Source: an uncultured Prochlorococcus sp. (GTDB lineage: Bacteria > Cyanobacteriota > Cyanobacteriia > PCC-6307 > Cyanobiaceae). Taken from it: 64,000 nucleotides of DNA. The notes beneath the pieces were generated by a model. The model did not search any database. It saw only the letters and a program-made list of their open reading frames with translations, and was not told the origin of the DNA. Below, one piece after another: positions 39,185-50,119 of the stretch. Positions within the stretch are counted from its first letter, which is position 1, and each line of letters begins with the position of its first letter. A program made the translations under genes and the position numbers. The stretch is taken from assembly GCA_902538225.1 (NCBI GenBank), contig CACBEF010000003.1:1-64000 (forward strand), in the 5' to 3' direction.

Positions 39185-39240
39185 CCTCTCCGTGATAGAT
39201 TCCGTGAGTTTATATACTTACTTAAACCATTCAGAGAGGG
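39185..39240 (+). promoter_or_regulatory. Possible leader stem pairing with the atp1 ribosome-binding site
   Basis: CCTCTC at 39185-39190 is a perfect complement of GAGAGG at 39234-39239, which with the following G is the Shine-Dalgarno-like AGAGGG ending 10 nt before the atp1 ATG (39251). Within the ~43-nt loop there is a 7-bp direct repeat TCCGTGA at 39189-39195 and 39201-39207 (12-bp period). The arrangement would hide the ribosome site when folded. By eye only. Confidence 0.35.
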
Positions 39241-39250
39241 TTTCTAAACT

Positions 39251-39727
39251 ATGTTCACATCAGTGGACTCAAATAGAAAAAAACTTGAGCATCCCTCTAA
39301 TGAGAATGTTCAATTTCCTCAATCCCTGAATAATTCGATCATCAAAGAAAGTAAATCTGGCATTGCCAATCAAATAGATAATTTGCTTTCTCAAAATGAT
39401 GAATATACAAAGTTGCAATTAACAATTTTTGGAATTACTTTTATTGTTTCTATTTTATTAGCATCAATAACTGGAATTTTTCTTGGATTTACTTTTGGTT
39501 TTAGTATCTTAATAGGTGCAATAGCCGGCATTTTTTATCTACGTTTGCTTGCCAAAAGTATAGGGAATCTTGGTAAAGAATCATCAGGTGTATCAAAATT
39601 GCAACTATTAGTTCCAGTTTGCCTCTTTATTTTTGCTAGCAAGCTAGGATCTTTGGATATTTTTCCTGCAATGATAGGTTTTTTTATTTATAAGCCTTCA
39701 CTCATTCTTTATTTTTCACTTTCTTAA
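39251..39727 (+). CDS. atp1: ATP synthase protein I (Atp1)
   Basis: A 158-residue protein. Residues 1-55 are polar, then four hydrophobic segments follow (LTIFGITFIVSILLASITG, IFLGFTFGFSILIGAIAG, LQLLVPVCLFIFASKL and GFFIYKPSLILYFSL). Cyanobacterial Atp1/AtpI proteins assist assembly of the c-ring and head the ATP synthase operon. It is 22 bp before the a-subunit gene. Position and hydrophobic pattern define it; the sequence itself is poorly conserved. Confidence 0.88.
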   Translation: MFTSVDSNRKKLEHPSNENVQFPQSLNNSIIKESKSGIANQIDNLLSQNDEYTKLQLTIFGITFIVSILLASITGIFLGFTFGFSILIGAIAGIFYLRLLAKSIGNLGKESSGVSKLQLLVPVCLFIFASKLGSLDIFPAMIGFFIYKPSLILYFSLS

Positions 39728-39749
39728 GTAAATTTTTTATTCAAAACAA

Positions 39750-40475
39750 ATGTTTTTTAATTCCTTGCTAACAAATTTTGCAGCATTAGAAGTTGGTCAA
39801 CATCTTTATTGGCAAATTGGAAATATCAGACTTCATGGGCAGGTATTTTTAACATCTTGGATTTTATTAGGAGCGTTATTAGTTTTTATTTCTTTAGGAA
39901 CTAAAAAAATGGAAAATGATCCTAAAGGTCTTCAAAACTTGCTTGAGTTTCTCTGGGATTACATAAGAGATCTTGCTAGGACTCAAATAGGTGAAAAAGT
40001 TTATAGAGATTGGATGCCATTTATAGGGACTTTATTTTTATTCGTCTTTGTTAGTAATTGGGGAGGAGCTTTAATTCCTTGGAGATTGATTAAGTTACCA
40101 AGTGGAGAATTAGGAGCACCTACTGCAGATATCAATACAACTATTGCCTTAGCTTTATTGGTTTCACTCTCTTATTTCTATGCAGGTTTAAGCAATAAGG
40201 GTTGGAGATACTTCGAATACTATGTTCACCCAACTCCGATAATGCTTCCTTTCAAAATTCTAGAGGATTTTACGAAACCTTTATCACTCTCTTTCAGGCT
40301 ATTTGGAAATATTTTGGCTGATGAACTTGTTGTTGGTGTTTTAGTCTTTTTAGTTCCGCTAATTCTCCCAATACCTGTTATGTTTCTAGGATTGTTTACT
40401 AGTGCTATTCAGGCATTGATTTTTGCAACTTTAGCGGCCTATTACATTGGAGAAGCTGTTGAAGAACATCATTAA
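39750..40475 (+). CDS. atpB: ATP synthase F0 subunit a
   Basis: A 241-residue membrane protein. The essential Arg is in [20 protein letters not shown], and the C-terminal [20 protein letters not shown] helix is conserved. Subunit a forms the proton half-channels facing the c-ring. Length is that of cyanobacteria and plastids (chloroplast name atpI). It is followed by an unusually long 164-bp spacer with two hairpins before the c-subunit gene. Confidence 0.97.
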   Translation: MFFNSLLTNFAALEVGQHLYWQIGNIRLHGQVFLTSWILLGALLVFISLGTKKMENDPKGLQNLLEFLWDYIRDLARTQIGEKVYRDWMPFIGTLFLFVFVSNWGGALIPWRLIKLPSGELGAPTADINTTIALALLVSLSYFYAGLSNKGWRYFEYYVHPTPIMLPFKILEDFTKPLSLSFRLFGNILADELVVGVLVFLVPLILPIPVMFLGLFTSAIQALIFATLAAYYIGEAVEEHH

Positions 40476-40492
40476 CTGTCTTCTAATACATC

Positions 40493-40515
40493 CAGACGCT
40501 TTTACAAAGAGTCTG
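40493..40515 (+). promoter_or_regulatory. Hairpin 1 in the atpB-atpE spacer
   Basis: CAGAC at 40493-40497 pairs with GTCTG at 40511-40515. After one G/A mismatch the stem continues as CTTT (40499-40502) with AAAG (40506-40509), leaving a 3-nt loop. This gives nine pairs in 23 nt, 18 nt after the atpB stop. No T-run follows. It could be an mRNA processing or stability element. Confidence 0.5.
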
Positions 40516-40542
40516 TAATCTGGCAAAATATCTAATCGCGTA

Positions 40543-40561
40543 GGTCTGAAAATATCAGACC
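40543..40561 (+). promoter_or_regulatory. Hairpin 2 in the atpB-atpE spacer
   Basis: GGTCTGA at 40543-40549 and TCAGACC at 40555-40561 form a perfect 7-bp stem with an AAATA loop. It contains the same GTCTG/CAGAC words as hairpin 1 in the reverse order, so the two could also pair with each other. It ends 78 nt before the atpE start. No T-run follows. Confidence 0.5.
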
Positions 40562-40621
40562 CATTCTTAAAAGAAAGGATGTCCAAGCGTGTATGACAAC
40601 AAAGATTATCACAAGTATTAA

Positions 40622-40885
<264 letters not shown>

Positions 40886-40953
40886 AAGTTAATATTGCTT
40901 CTAATCCTTATTAGCAATATTTAAATTTAATTTTTTAACTTCAACTTAATCAT

Positions 40954-41415
40954 ATGTTGGCCTTTAATTTTTTTGGTGCTACTGAAGGTGGATTATTTGA
41001 TATAAATGCCACTTTGCCACTAATGGCAATACAAGTAGTTGCGCTTACTTACATATTAAATTCTCTCTTTTTTAAGCCTGTTGGCAACGTTGTAGAAAAA
41101 AGAGAAAAGTTTGTAAGTAATAATATTATTGAGGCCAAAAATAAACTTTCTGAGGTTAAAAAATTAGAAGCTGATTTATTAACTCAGCTTCAAAGTGCTC
41201 GTACAGAAGCCCAAAGAATTGTGAGCGAAGCTGAAAATGAGTCTGACAAGCTTTATAAGGAAGCACTAGAACTTGCTAACAATGAAGCAAATGCTTCAAA
41301 AGAAAAAGCAAGACTAGAAATTGAAAGTCAGACGTCTGCTGCTCGTGATCAACTTTCTAAACAGGCTGATGATCTAAGCGAACTTATTGTTAATAGATTG
41401 ATTCTAGAAAAATGA
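40954..41415 (+). CDS. atpG': ATP synthase F0 subunit b'
   Basis: A 153-residue protein: a short N-terminus, one transmembrane segment ([20 protein letters not shown], ~21-40), then a long charged alpha-helix rich in Lys, Glu and Ala. Photosynthetic bacteria and plastids carry two different b subunits. This one, without a signal for the longer N-terminal extension of b, is b'. It forms the peripheral stalk with b. It overlaps atpF by 4 nt. Confidence 0.93.
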   Translation: MLAFNFFGATEGGLFDINATLPLMAIQVVALTYILNSLFFKPVGNVVEKREKFVSNNIIEAKNKLSEVKKLEADLLTQLQSARTEAQRIVSEAENESDKLYKEALELANNEANASKEKARLEIESQTSAARDQLSKQADDLSELIVNRLILEK

Positions 41416-41924
41416 ATTTAACTCTTTTAGCTACAGAAGGTTTTGGATTAAACTTCAATTTATTCGAAACTAATATCCTTAATTGGGCTGTGGTGGTTTT
41501 CGGTCTTTATAAATTTTTGCCTGGTTTCCTAGGTAAAATGCTTCAAAAAAGGAGAGAAGGAATCCTTCTTGAATTAAAAGATGCTGAAGATCGACTCCTA
41601 AATGCAAATCAAGCTTTAGAAAAGGCGAAGAAAGATTTATCTTCAGCAGAAGAAAAAGCTTCTCAAATAAAAGCAGATTCTCTTAAAAGATCTGAATCAA
41701 TCAGAATGGAAAGTGAGAAAAAAGCGATAGAGGAAATGGCACGAATTAAACAAAGTGCAATCTCTGATGAGAGCTCTGAAGCTTCCAGAGCAATTTCTCA
41801 ACTTCGAAAAGAAGCTGTTGAACTGGCAATTAAGAAAGCTTTAGATTCTCTTCCAAATCGACTTGATAAAACAACACAAGAAAATTTGGTGACTCAATCA
41901 ATTAACAATATTGAGGAGAACTAA
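41412..41924 (+). CDS. atpF: ATP synthase F0 subunit b
   Basis: A 170-residue peripheral-stalk subunit. One hydrophobic segment (~20-42, [20 protein letters not shown]) is followed by a long coiled-coil-like helix (~50-165). [13 protein letters not shown] is conserved at the membrane exit. It pairs with b' and connects F0 to the alpha/delta top of F1. It overlaps the b' gene by 4 nt and the delta gene by one base (TAATG). Confidence 0.95.
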   Translation: MNLTLLATEGFGLNFNLFETNILNWAVVVFGLYKFLPGFLGKMLQKRREGILLELKDAEDRLLNANQALEKAKKDLSSAEEKASQIKADSLKRSESIRMESEKKAIEEMARIKQSAISDESSEASRAISQLRKEAVELAIKKALDSLPNRLDKTTQENLVTQSINNIEEN

Positions 41925-42466
41925 TGCCACTTTTAAATTCAGTTACTACACCATATGCTGAGGCATTACTTCAAGTTGTGAATGAAAATTCGCAAACTGA
42001 AGAGATTGTTTCTGAGGTTAAACAACTCTTGGAATTAATAAATGATTCCCCTGAATTGGAGAAGGCACTATCCTCTCCCATTTTAGAAACTGATGCTAAG
42101 AAGAAAATCATTATTGAAATTTTTTCAAATAAGGTTAAATCTTCTTTACTGAATTTCTTGAAATTATTGGCCGATAGGCAAAGGATTGGAATACTTACTT
42201 CAATTCTTAATAGGTTTTTAGAGATTTACCGAGAAAACAGTAATATTGCTTTGGCAACTGTTACTTCTGCAGTCGAGCTTACTGATGAACAGAAAGGTTT
42301 AATTACCAAAAAGATCATCAATATTGCTGGAACAGAAAAATTAGAACTTGTAACTAAAATCGATCCATCTCTTATTGGTGGTTTCGTCGCCAGTGTAGGA
42401 TCAAAAGTAATTGATGCTTCCCTTGCTTCACAAATTAAAAAACTTGGCTTATCCCTTTCCAAGTAA
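41924..42466 (+). CDS. atpH: ATP synthase F1 subunit delta
   Basis: A 180-residue delta subunit: a helical N-terminal domain (TTPYAEALLQVVNE, then a six-helix bundle) and a C-terminal region with LVTKIDPSLIGGFVASVGSKVIDASL, the family signature. It ties the top of the alpha3beta3 head to the peripheral stalk. The start overlaps the atpF stop by one base, and alpha follows after 30 bp. The plastid and some cyanobacterial names are atpD. Confidence 0.95.
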   Translation: MPLLNSVTTPYAEALLQVVNENSQTEEIVSEVKQLLELINDSPELEKALSSPILETDAKKKIIIEIFSNKVKSSLLNFLKLLADRQRIGILTSILNRFLEIYRENSNIALATVTSAVELTDEQKGLITKKIINIAGTEKLELVTKIDPSLIGGFVASVGSKVIDASLASQIKKLGLSLSK

Positions 42467-42484
42467 CTTTTAAATCAACCTTAA

Positions 42485-44014
<1,530 letters not shown>

Positions 44015-44033
44015 ATTTATTTAAGGAGATACC

Positions 44034-44984
44034 ATGGCAAATCTTAAAGAGATTAGAGATCGAATCGTTTCCGTTAAAAATACAAGAAAAATAACGGAGG
44101 CCATGAGACTTGTTGCAGCTGCAAAAGTTAGGAGAGCTCAAGATCAAGTTCTTAAGAGTAGACCTTTTGCAGATAAACTTGCACGGGTCTTAGAAAATAT
44201 TCAATCTAGAGTACAATTTGAGGCTGTCGACTCTCCTTTATTATCCAAGAGAGAAGTAAAGAGCATCACTTTGGTTTGCATAACTGCGGATAGAGGTTTA
44301 TGCGGTGGTTACAACACAAATATAATAAAAAAGGTAGAAATAAGATATGCAGAATTAGTCAAACAAGGGTATCAGCCAAATTTAATTTTGGTCGGGAAGA
44401 AAGCTATTGGATATTTTCAAAATAGAAAGGATAGATATGTAATTAAAAGTACTTTCAAAGAACTAGAACAGGTACCCACAGTCAAGGACTCCGAAGGAGT
44501 TACAAATGAAATTTTAGCTGAATTTCTTTCAGAAAATTCTGATAGGGTAGAAATTATTTACACGAAATTCATCACTTTAGTTAGCTGCGCCCCTGTTGTT
44601 CAAACACTATTGCCACTTGACCCTCAAGGAATTGCAGAGGAAAACGATGAAATTTTTAGGTTGACTACAAAAGATAGTAAGTTACTTGTTGAAAAATCAA
44701 ATATGGCAAAAAGTGATTCAGAGAAGTTGCCATCAGATATTGTTTTTGAACAAAGTCCTGATCAACTATTAGATTCGTTACTACCATTATATTTACAGAA
44801 TCAGGTACTAAGAGCTCTTCAAGAGTCTGCAGCTTCAGAACTTGCTTGCAGGATGACTGCTATGAATAATGCGAGTGATAATGCTAAAGAATTAGCAAGT
44901 ACTTTGAACCTAACCTATAACAAAGCAAGACAAGCAGCTATTACTCAAGAAATTTTAGAAGTTGTAGGAGGTTCAGCGGTTTAG
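44034..44984 (+). CDS. atpG: ATP synthase F1 subunit gamma
   Basis: A 316-residue rotor subunit. The N-terminal helix ([20 protein letters not shown]) and C-terminal helix ([19 protein letters not shown]) form the coiled shaft, and [14 protein letters not shown] is conserved. Between ~195 and 240 lies the photosynthetic insertion, but it lacks the regulatory Cys pair of chloroplast gamma, as in other cyanobacteria, so redox control of the enzyme is not expected by that mechanism. A clear AAGGAGA ribosome site precedes the ATG. Confidence 0.97.
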   Translation: MANLKEIRDRIVSVKNTRKITEAMRLVAAAKVRRAQDQVLKSRPFADKLARVLENIQSRVQFEAVDSPLLSKREVKSITLVCITADRGLCGGYNTNIIKKVEIRYAELVKQGYQPNLILVGKKAIGYFQNRKDRYVIKSTFKELEQVPTVKDSEGVTNEILAEFLSENSDRVEIIYTKFITLVSCAPVVQTLLPLDPQGIAEENDEIFRLTTKDSKLLVEKSNMAKSDSEKLPSDIVFEQSPDQLLDSLLPLYLQNQVLRALQESAASELACRMTAMNNASDNAKELASTLNLTYNKARQAAITQEILEVVGGSAV

Positions 44985-45000
44985 TAATAAGATTTAGGAT

Positions 45001-45327
45001 ATGACCGGATACAATATAAAAGTTCAATTTGAGCAAAAGACTTTTAGCTTTTTATGTTCTGAAGATCAAGATATTATTTCAGCGGCAAAAATGAATGGAA
45101 TAGATTTACCAAGTAGTTGTTGTTCAGGAGTTTGTACAGATTGTGCATCCATGATATTGGAAGGATCTGTAGACCAAGAAGATGCTATGGGATTAAATGA
45201 TGATTTGAGGGAAAAGGGCTTTGCACTTTTGTGTGTGGCATATCCAAAGTCAGATTTGAATATTATTATTGGTAAAGAAGTCGAAGATGATTTATATAAT
45301 GATCAATTTGGTAAATATCAAAAATGA
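45001..45327 (+). CDS. Plant-type 2Fe-2S ferredoxin
   Basis: A 108-residue ferredoxin with the plant-type spacing Cys40-x4-Cys45-x2-Cys48-x29-Cys78 (SCCSGVCTDC and LLCVAYP). Cys41 is an extra cysteine beside the first ligand. The remaining pattern (LPSSC, then SVDQEDAMGL) also fits the family. It has a ~15-residue C-terminal extension compared with PetF. It lies only 16 bp after the ATP synthase gamma gene and overlaps the next gene by 4 nt. It is one of several cyanobacterial ferredoxins and is probably not the main photosynthetic one. Confidence 0.93.
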   Translation: MTGYNIKVQFEQKTFSFLCSEDQDIISAAKMNGIDLPSSCCSGVCTDCASMILEGSVDQEDAMGLNDDLREKGFALLCVAYPKSDLNIIIGKEVEDDLYNDQFGKYQK

Positions 45328-45515
45328 AATTAAGTTCAGTTGATTTTTATTTAGATTGGCCAGTTTCAATAAAATTAAAAAATTTAAGGAGATTTATCAT
45401 TTCAAATTTAGAAAAAAAAGGTGATGTAATTCGCTGGTCAATTGTTGATTTTAACAATTCTATTGACTCTTTTGGAACAAAACAACTTAAAATTAAAGCT
45501 GTCTTAGCTAATTAA
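45324..45515 (+). CDS. Hypothetical protein (63 residues)
   Basis: A 63-residue basic protein starting MKLSSVDFYLDWPVSIKLKNL. It overlaps the ferredoxin stop as ATGA, which points to coupled translation. Predicted as alpha/beta with a hydrophobic pattern RRFIISNLEKKGDVIRWSIVDF; no membrane segment or cysteine. I do not recognise a family. Overlap with the ferredoxin suggests a partner or regulator of it. Confidence 0.7.
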   Translation: MKLSSVDFYLDWPVSIKLKNLRRFIISNLEKKGDVIRWSIVDFNNSIDSFGTKQLKIKAVLAN

Positions 45516-45542
45516 AGAATATAAATTGAAATACTTTTATTA

Positions 45543-46601
45543 ATGGAAATTTCACCAACAATATTCATTATTCCAACTGGTATTGGTTGTGAAATAGGAG
45601 GTTTTGCTGGGGATGCACTCCCTACCGCTAAATTATTAGCATCAGCAAGTGGATGTTTAATTACCCATCCAAATGTTATGAATGGCGGTAGTCTTTCTGA
45701 AAAAGATAAAAATATTTTTTATGTTGAAGGTTATAGTTTAGACCGACTTGCTAAAGGAGAAATCGCTTTAAAATGGGTAAAGCAACAGAAAATTGGGATA
45801 ATTTTTGATTCAGCCATTGAGAGTGAAATATTAGCAAGACATTTACAAGTTGCTGATGCATGTGTTTCTACTTTAGGGATTAATGTTCATTCTTATGTGG
45901 TTACAAAACAGCCATTAAACATAGTTATTGATTCTGATTTGTCAAAAATGAGTGGTGGCACAATTGAAAATCCTGATACCCTAATTGATGCTGGAAAATG
46001 CTTAATAGAAAAAGGAGTTACGGCAATAGCAATTGTGGCAAAATTTCCAGATGATTCAGATTCTTCAGAAACAAATATTTATCGAGAAGGGAAAGGGGTT
46101 GATCCTATTTCTGGAGTTGAAGCAGTTATAAGTCATTTAATAAGCAAATTCTTAAAAGTTCCGTGTGCTCACGCACCTGCTTTAAATCCAATTGAATTGA
46201 ATGAAAAATTAGATCCCCGTGCAGCTGCAGAAGAAATAGGATACACCTTTTTACCATCAGTACTGATTGGGTTAAGCAATGCACCTAACATTGTTGAATT
46301 GCCTGCTAAAAATGAATTAATCTCACTACACCCTGATCAGATTGAAACTATTGTTGTTCCTAATGGGGCACTAGGGGGAGAAGCAGTACTGGCAGGGATT
46401 GAAAAAGGTTTAAATATTGTCTCTGTAAAAAATCAAAATACATTAAAAGTGACAAGTGACTTTTATGATTATCCCAATCTTTTTGAAGTGGATAATTATT
46501 TAGAAGCTGCAGGCATAATTCTTGCTATCAAAAAAGGTATCAACCTTGATTCAGTTAAAAGGCCTTTGCAAAAAATCCAACAGTCTTTTTATAGTGATTA
46601 A
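45543..46601 (+). CDS. DUF3326 family protein
   Basis: A 352-residue soluble protein beginning MEISPTIFIIPTGIGCEIGGFAGDALPTA. It contains HPNVMNGGSL, LDPRAAAEEIGYTFLPSVLIGL and VVPNGALGGEAVLAG, which I associate with DUF3326, a conserved cyanobacterial and plant family without an assigned reaction. Gly-rich loops suggest a Rossmann-like nucleotide or phosphate site. It is 27 bp after the 63-residue gene and its stop overlaps the convergent nadE stop by 4 nt. Confidence 0.8.
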   Translation: MEISPTIFIIPTGIGCEIGGFAGDALPTAKLLASASGCLITHPNVMNGGSLSEKDKNIFYVEGYSLDRLAKGEIALKWVKQQKIGIIFDSAIESEILARHLQVADACVSTLGINVHSYVVTKQPLNIVIDSDLSKMSGGTIENPDTLIDAGKCLIEKGVTAIAIVAKFPDDSDSSETNIYREGKGVDPISGVEAVISHLISKFLKVPCAHAPALNPIELNEKLDPRAAAEEIGYTFLPSVLIGLSNAPNIVELPAKNELISLHPDQIETIVVPNGALGGEAVLAGIEKGLNIVSVKNQNTLKVTSDFYDYPNLFEVDNYLEAAGIILAIKKGINLDSVKRPLQKIQQSFYSD

Positions 46602-48295
46602 TAAGATATTGCAATTGGAACTCTCCAGTCACTTCCCAATGACTGACTGCTTAGTTTAAGAATAGGAGGAGCCTGCTTTCTTTTGAATTCCGCTTTTTTT
46701 ATAAGTGAGATTATTTTTAAAATTAATTCTTTTTTATAACCATCTTCTTCTAGTTGTTGTAAATCTTTTTTCTCTTCTATAATTCCTTTAAGAACATTAT
46801 CTAAAATAGAATAAGGTGGGAGAGAATCAGTATCTAATTGATCAGGACCTAATTCGGCACTTGGAGCTTTTGTACGAATATTTTCTCCAATTATATTCAC
46901 ATTAGTATTTAACATATATGATTTTCTCTCATTAATTGAATCTTCACTATCAAGCCAGTTGCATAATTTAAAAACATTAGTTTTGTATAAATCCCCTATT
47001 ACCGATAATCCCCCATTCATATCACCATAAAGTGTGCAATATCCTACAGCTAGCTCTGATTTATTTCCTGTTGAAAGTAATAAATGCTTTTCTTGATTTG
47101 CTAAAGCCATCAGAAGCGTTCCTCTGATTCTTGATTGAATATTTTGATTTGTTATTTCAGCCATCTCGAAAGATATGGTTTTTACAAAAGATTCTTCAAA
47201 AGAGCTCATCAAGTTTTCAATTGGGATGCTATTGAAATTTATTTTTAATCTTTTCGCTAGATCTTTCGCATCACTCTTTGAATGAGATGAGCTCCACTTA
47301 GAGGGCATTGAGATGCAATAAATATTATTACTGCCAAGAGCAGCAGTAGCAATTGCTGAAACTAGTGCTGAATCAATGCCACCACTTAGTCCAATTAAAG
47401 CTGTTTTAAAACCGCATTTTTGAGCATAATCCTTAACACCAAGGACTAATGCATCAAAAATTGATGACATCTCAGACTTTTCAAATTTATTTTTTTGAGG
47501 TCTTTTTTGTTCAATATCCCAATTGGAAAGGTCTTCTGAAAAAGATTTTAATTGCTTAATTTTAGTTCCATTCTTATCAAGAATAAAACTATTTCCATCA
47601 AAAATTAAATTATCATTTGCTCCAATCTGGTTTACATATATCAGTGGTACTTGAAGATATTGAGCAGCAAAACAGGAAACTTTGGATCTTAGCTCTAACT
47701 TGTTGAAGGTATATGGTGAGGCTGATAAATTCACTAAGATATCAACTTTTTTTTTCTTTAAATCAAAAATAGGATTCTTTTTATGAATTCCTCTACCCTC
47801 TATATTTTTATTGACCCATAAATCCTCACATATAGTAAAGCCCAGTCGCCAAGTCTTATTATTTATTTCTTTTGTTAATATGGAAACTTTTTCTCCTGAT
47901 CTAAAGTATCTTTTCTCATCAAATACTTCATAGGTTGGAAGAATAATTTTACGAGCAATTATTTTCCATTCACCGCACTCAAGCAATGCAATAGAATTAT
48001 ATAGATTTGGAAAATAAGAATCATTTATTATCTCAGCTATACCCACTGTGATACTTAAGTTTCCATATTTTTTATTAATATCTAAAGCTAATTTGTCAAG
48101 AATTTGATATTGATTTTTGATTAAATTTTTTTTTAGAAGTAGGTCATTTGCTGGATATCCCCATAATGATAATTCTGGAGTAAGAACTAAATCAGCAGAA
48201 GTTGAGCTAGCTTTCGAAGCAACATAAAGTATTTTTTTTGCATTGCCCTCTAAATCTCCAACAACTGGATTAATTTGAGCAAGTAAAAACTTCAT
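46598..48295 (-). CDS. nadE: NAD+ synthase, glutamine-hydrolysing
   Basis: A 565-residue two-domain enzyme. The N-terminal carbon-nitrogen hydrolase domain has the Glu (LTPELSLWGYP), Lys (ARKIILPTYEVFDEKRYF) and Cys (TICEDLW) triad. The C-terminal synthetase has the ATP-pyrophosphatase loop LIGLSGGIDSAL and AVGYCTLYGDMNGG. It converts deamido-NAD to NAD with glutamine ammonia. It overlaps nadD, the preceding pathway step, by 4 nt. Confidence 0.96.
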   Translation of the reverse strand: MKFLLAQINPVVGDLEGNAKKILYVASKASSTSADLVLTPELSLWGYPANDLLLKKNLIKNQYQILDKLALDINKKYGNLSITVGIAEIINDSYFPNLYNSIALLECGEWKIIARKIILPTYEVFDEKRYFRSGEKVSILTKEINNKTWRLGFTICEDLWVNKNIEGRGIHKKNPIFDLKKKKVDILVNLSASPYTFNKLELRSKVSCFAAQYLQVPLIYVNQIGANDNLIFDGNSFILDKNGTKIKQLKSFSEDLSNWDIEQKRPQKNKFEKSEMSSIFDALVLGVKDYAQKCGFKTALIGLSGGIDSALVSAIATAALGSNNIYCISMPSKWSSSHSKSDAKDLAKRLKINFNSIPIENLMSSFEESFVKTISFEMAEITNQNIQSRIRGTLLMALANQEKHLLLSTGNKSELAVGYCTLYGDMNGGLSVIGDLYKTNVFKLCNWLDSEDSINERKSYMLNTNVNIIGENIRTKAPSAELGPDQLDTDSLPPYSILDNVLKGIIEEKKDLQQLEEDGYKKELILKIISLIKKAEFKRKQAPPILKLSSQSLGSDWRVPIAISY

Positions 48296-48870
48296 TCAAC
48301 TAATTTAGTGGATTCATATAAATTATTCTTTTTAACAATATCTATTAATGAAGTTGGTAAATTAGAATAATTAAAATTTGACTTGAACTTAGAACTTGAA
48401 ATATTTGGGATTTTTATGGTTGAAATCTTAAATTTCACTTTATAAGTTTCTAACATTTTAAGAGTATTTGATTCAACAGGATAACCTTCTCTCATAATTA
48501 TAAAAAAACTTACCTCCTTAATAATTTTATCAAATTTTTTCCATTGGAAAATATCTTTAATTAAATCACTCCCAATAACAAAATCTATATTATTAAATTC
48601 ATAAATTCTTTTACATTTTTTAATTGACTCTACTGCCCATTGGCTACTAACACTTTGATTAAATAAAATTTTAGTATTATCTAAATCTTCAATAAGAGTT
48701 TTTAATAAATTGCTGCGAATAGAGATATCCACTTTGTGATTTTTGTTTGGGTTATTGCTTACATAACTAACCGTACAAGCATAAATTTTGGATAATTCTT
48801 CAAGTATTTTTTCATGACCAATTGTAGGAGGATCTGCACTGGTACCAAATAATGCAATGCTTTTTCCCAT
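48292..48870 (-). CDS. nadD: Nicotinate-nucleotide adenylyltransferase
   Basis: A 192-residue nucleotidyl transferase. The N-terminal LFGTSADPPTIGHEKIL carries the TxGH nucleotide motif, VIGSDLIKDIFQW follows, and the C-terminal NISSSKFKSNF corresponds to the ISSTxIR motif in a diverged form. It makes deamido-NAD from NaMN and ATP. The next gene, nadE, takes the product onward and overlaps by 4 nt. It starts 7 bp after the upstream GTPase gene. Confidence 0.9.
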   Translation of the reverse strand: MGKSIALFGTSADPPTIGHEKILEELSKIYACTVSYVSNNPNKNHKVDISIRSNLLKTLIEDLDNTKILFNQSVSSQWAVESIKKCKRIYEFNNIDFVIGSDLIKDIFQWKKFDKIIKEVSFFIIMREGYPVESNTLKMLETYKVKFKISTIKIPNISSSKFKSNFNYSNLPTSLIDIVKKNNLYESTKLVE

Positions 48871-48877
48871 TTAAGTT

Positions 48878-50119
48878 TTAAGGCAGAATGCTAATAAAAT
48901 TATTATTTAAATTTCTATTTGAAAAATAAATATTTATGTGGTTTAAAATCTCTGGGTCATTAAAATTCATATTTTGGATCATAATAGCTGGTTCTATAAA
49001 GGAAGCTTTGCTTCTTATAAATATCTCTTGTGCTGCTAATTTACCTAGGATTTTTGTAGAATAAACTGCGATTGCTGCTTGCATAATTGCAATGGGTCCA
49101 TAGGGTAATAATGAAAGCCCGTTTGTAAAAGGAGCTGTTAATAGAATTACTTTCTTAATAAGGTTGAAAGATGTATTGACACCGACTTGAGTGACTCCTA
49201 AAAATAAATTATTTATGGATATATTTTTAAAAATTTTTCTTATAGATTCACCTTTCAACTTTAAGCCGTAAATCTTACTTAATTCGCTAATTAATGCAGT
49301 ATCAAGTGCGAAACTACCAGCAACATCAAATAAAATAAAAGGATTAAGAGCTACTGCTGATGCCTTTATAGTCGAAAATTTACCAATAGTTGACTGAGCT
49401 AATTTCTTCCTTCTTTTCAATCTTTGCTCTTTTATTCGCAGAAACAATTTATCGGCTAATTGAATAGAATTAAGTGTTAATAATAGCTCTCCATATTGAT
49501 TTATTATTTTTGTTATGTAATTTTTAAGATTGTTTTCATGATTAATAACTATTGGAATATTTAAATCTTTTGGAAGCTTTAACTTTATATTTTCAATTAT
49601 TTCTTTTAATTCATTATTGTTAAATAAATCGACTTTGTTTAAAGTTACAATAATTTTTTTTCCATCTTTTATAAAAGAGCTGATTTCACTTAACTCATTT
49701 CTATTTAAATCACCCGAAACTATAAATAAAATTAGATCAGAATGATTTATTCGGGAGAAGATTTTATCGGGAGATTTGATGGCGCAAAAATCAAATCCTG
49801 GCGAATCAAGTAACTCTATACTTCTGAGAGTTTGATCTTTAAGTACCCATTCTTCCGATTGTATTTTTCTTGTAGAACCGTTGATAATATCAGTTGTGAA
49901 TATTTCTTTTTTTAATAGAGAATTTAAAATAGAAGATTTTCCTACGCCTGATTTACCATACGTGCCAATTCTTATTTTTTTTTCTTTGAGTCTTAAAAGT
50001 TGTTGATTAAAAGAAATTATTTCTCTATTGAGAAAACTTTTTTCATAATTAGTAAGATCAATACTCTCCCACCATTTTTTTAAAATTAAATAATTTTTAC
50101 TGATTTCCAATTGTTTCAT
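48878..50119 (-). CDS. P-loop GTPase with C-terminal hydrophobic domain (DUF697-like)
   Basis: A 413-residue protein. Residues ~50-215 form a G domain: P-loop GTYGKSGVGKSSIL, G3 DSPGFDF and G4 TLNKVD. A basic helical linker (RIKEQRLKRRKKLAQ) is followed by hydrophobic segments (~255-375) with glycine-rich turns, like the DUF697/dynamin-type GTPases that associate with membranes. The cellular role is not known. It overlaps the upstream CNNM gene by 4 nt, and nadD follows 7 bp downstream. Confidence 0.85.
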   Translation of the reverse strand: MKQLEISKNYLILKKWWESIDLTNYEKSFLNREIISFNQQLLRLKEKKIRIGTYGKSGVGKSSILNSLLKKEIFTTDIINGSTRKIQSEEWVLKDQTLRSIELLDSPGFDFCAIKSPDKIFSRINHSDLILFIVSGDLNRNELSEISSFIKDGKKIIVTLNKVDLFNNNELKEIIENIKLKLPKDLNIPIVINHENNLKNYITKIINQYGELLLTLNSIQLADKLFLRIKEQRLKRRKKLAQSTIGKFSTIKASAVALNPFILFDVAGSFALDTALISELSKIYGLKLKGESIRKIFKNISINNLFLGVTQVGVNTSFNLIKKVILLTAPFTNGLSLLPYGPIAIMQAAIAVYSTKILGKLAAQEIFIRSKASFIEPAIMIQNMNFNDPEILNHINIYFSNRNLNNNFISILP

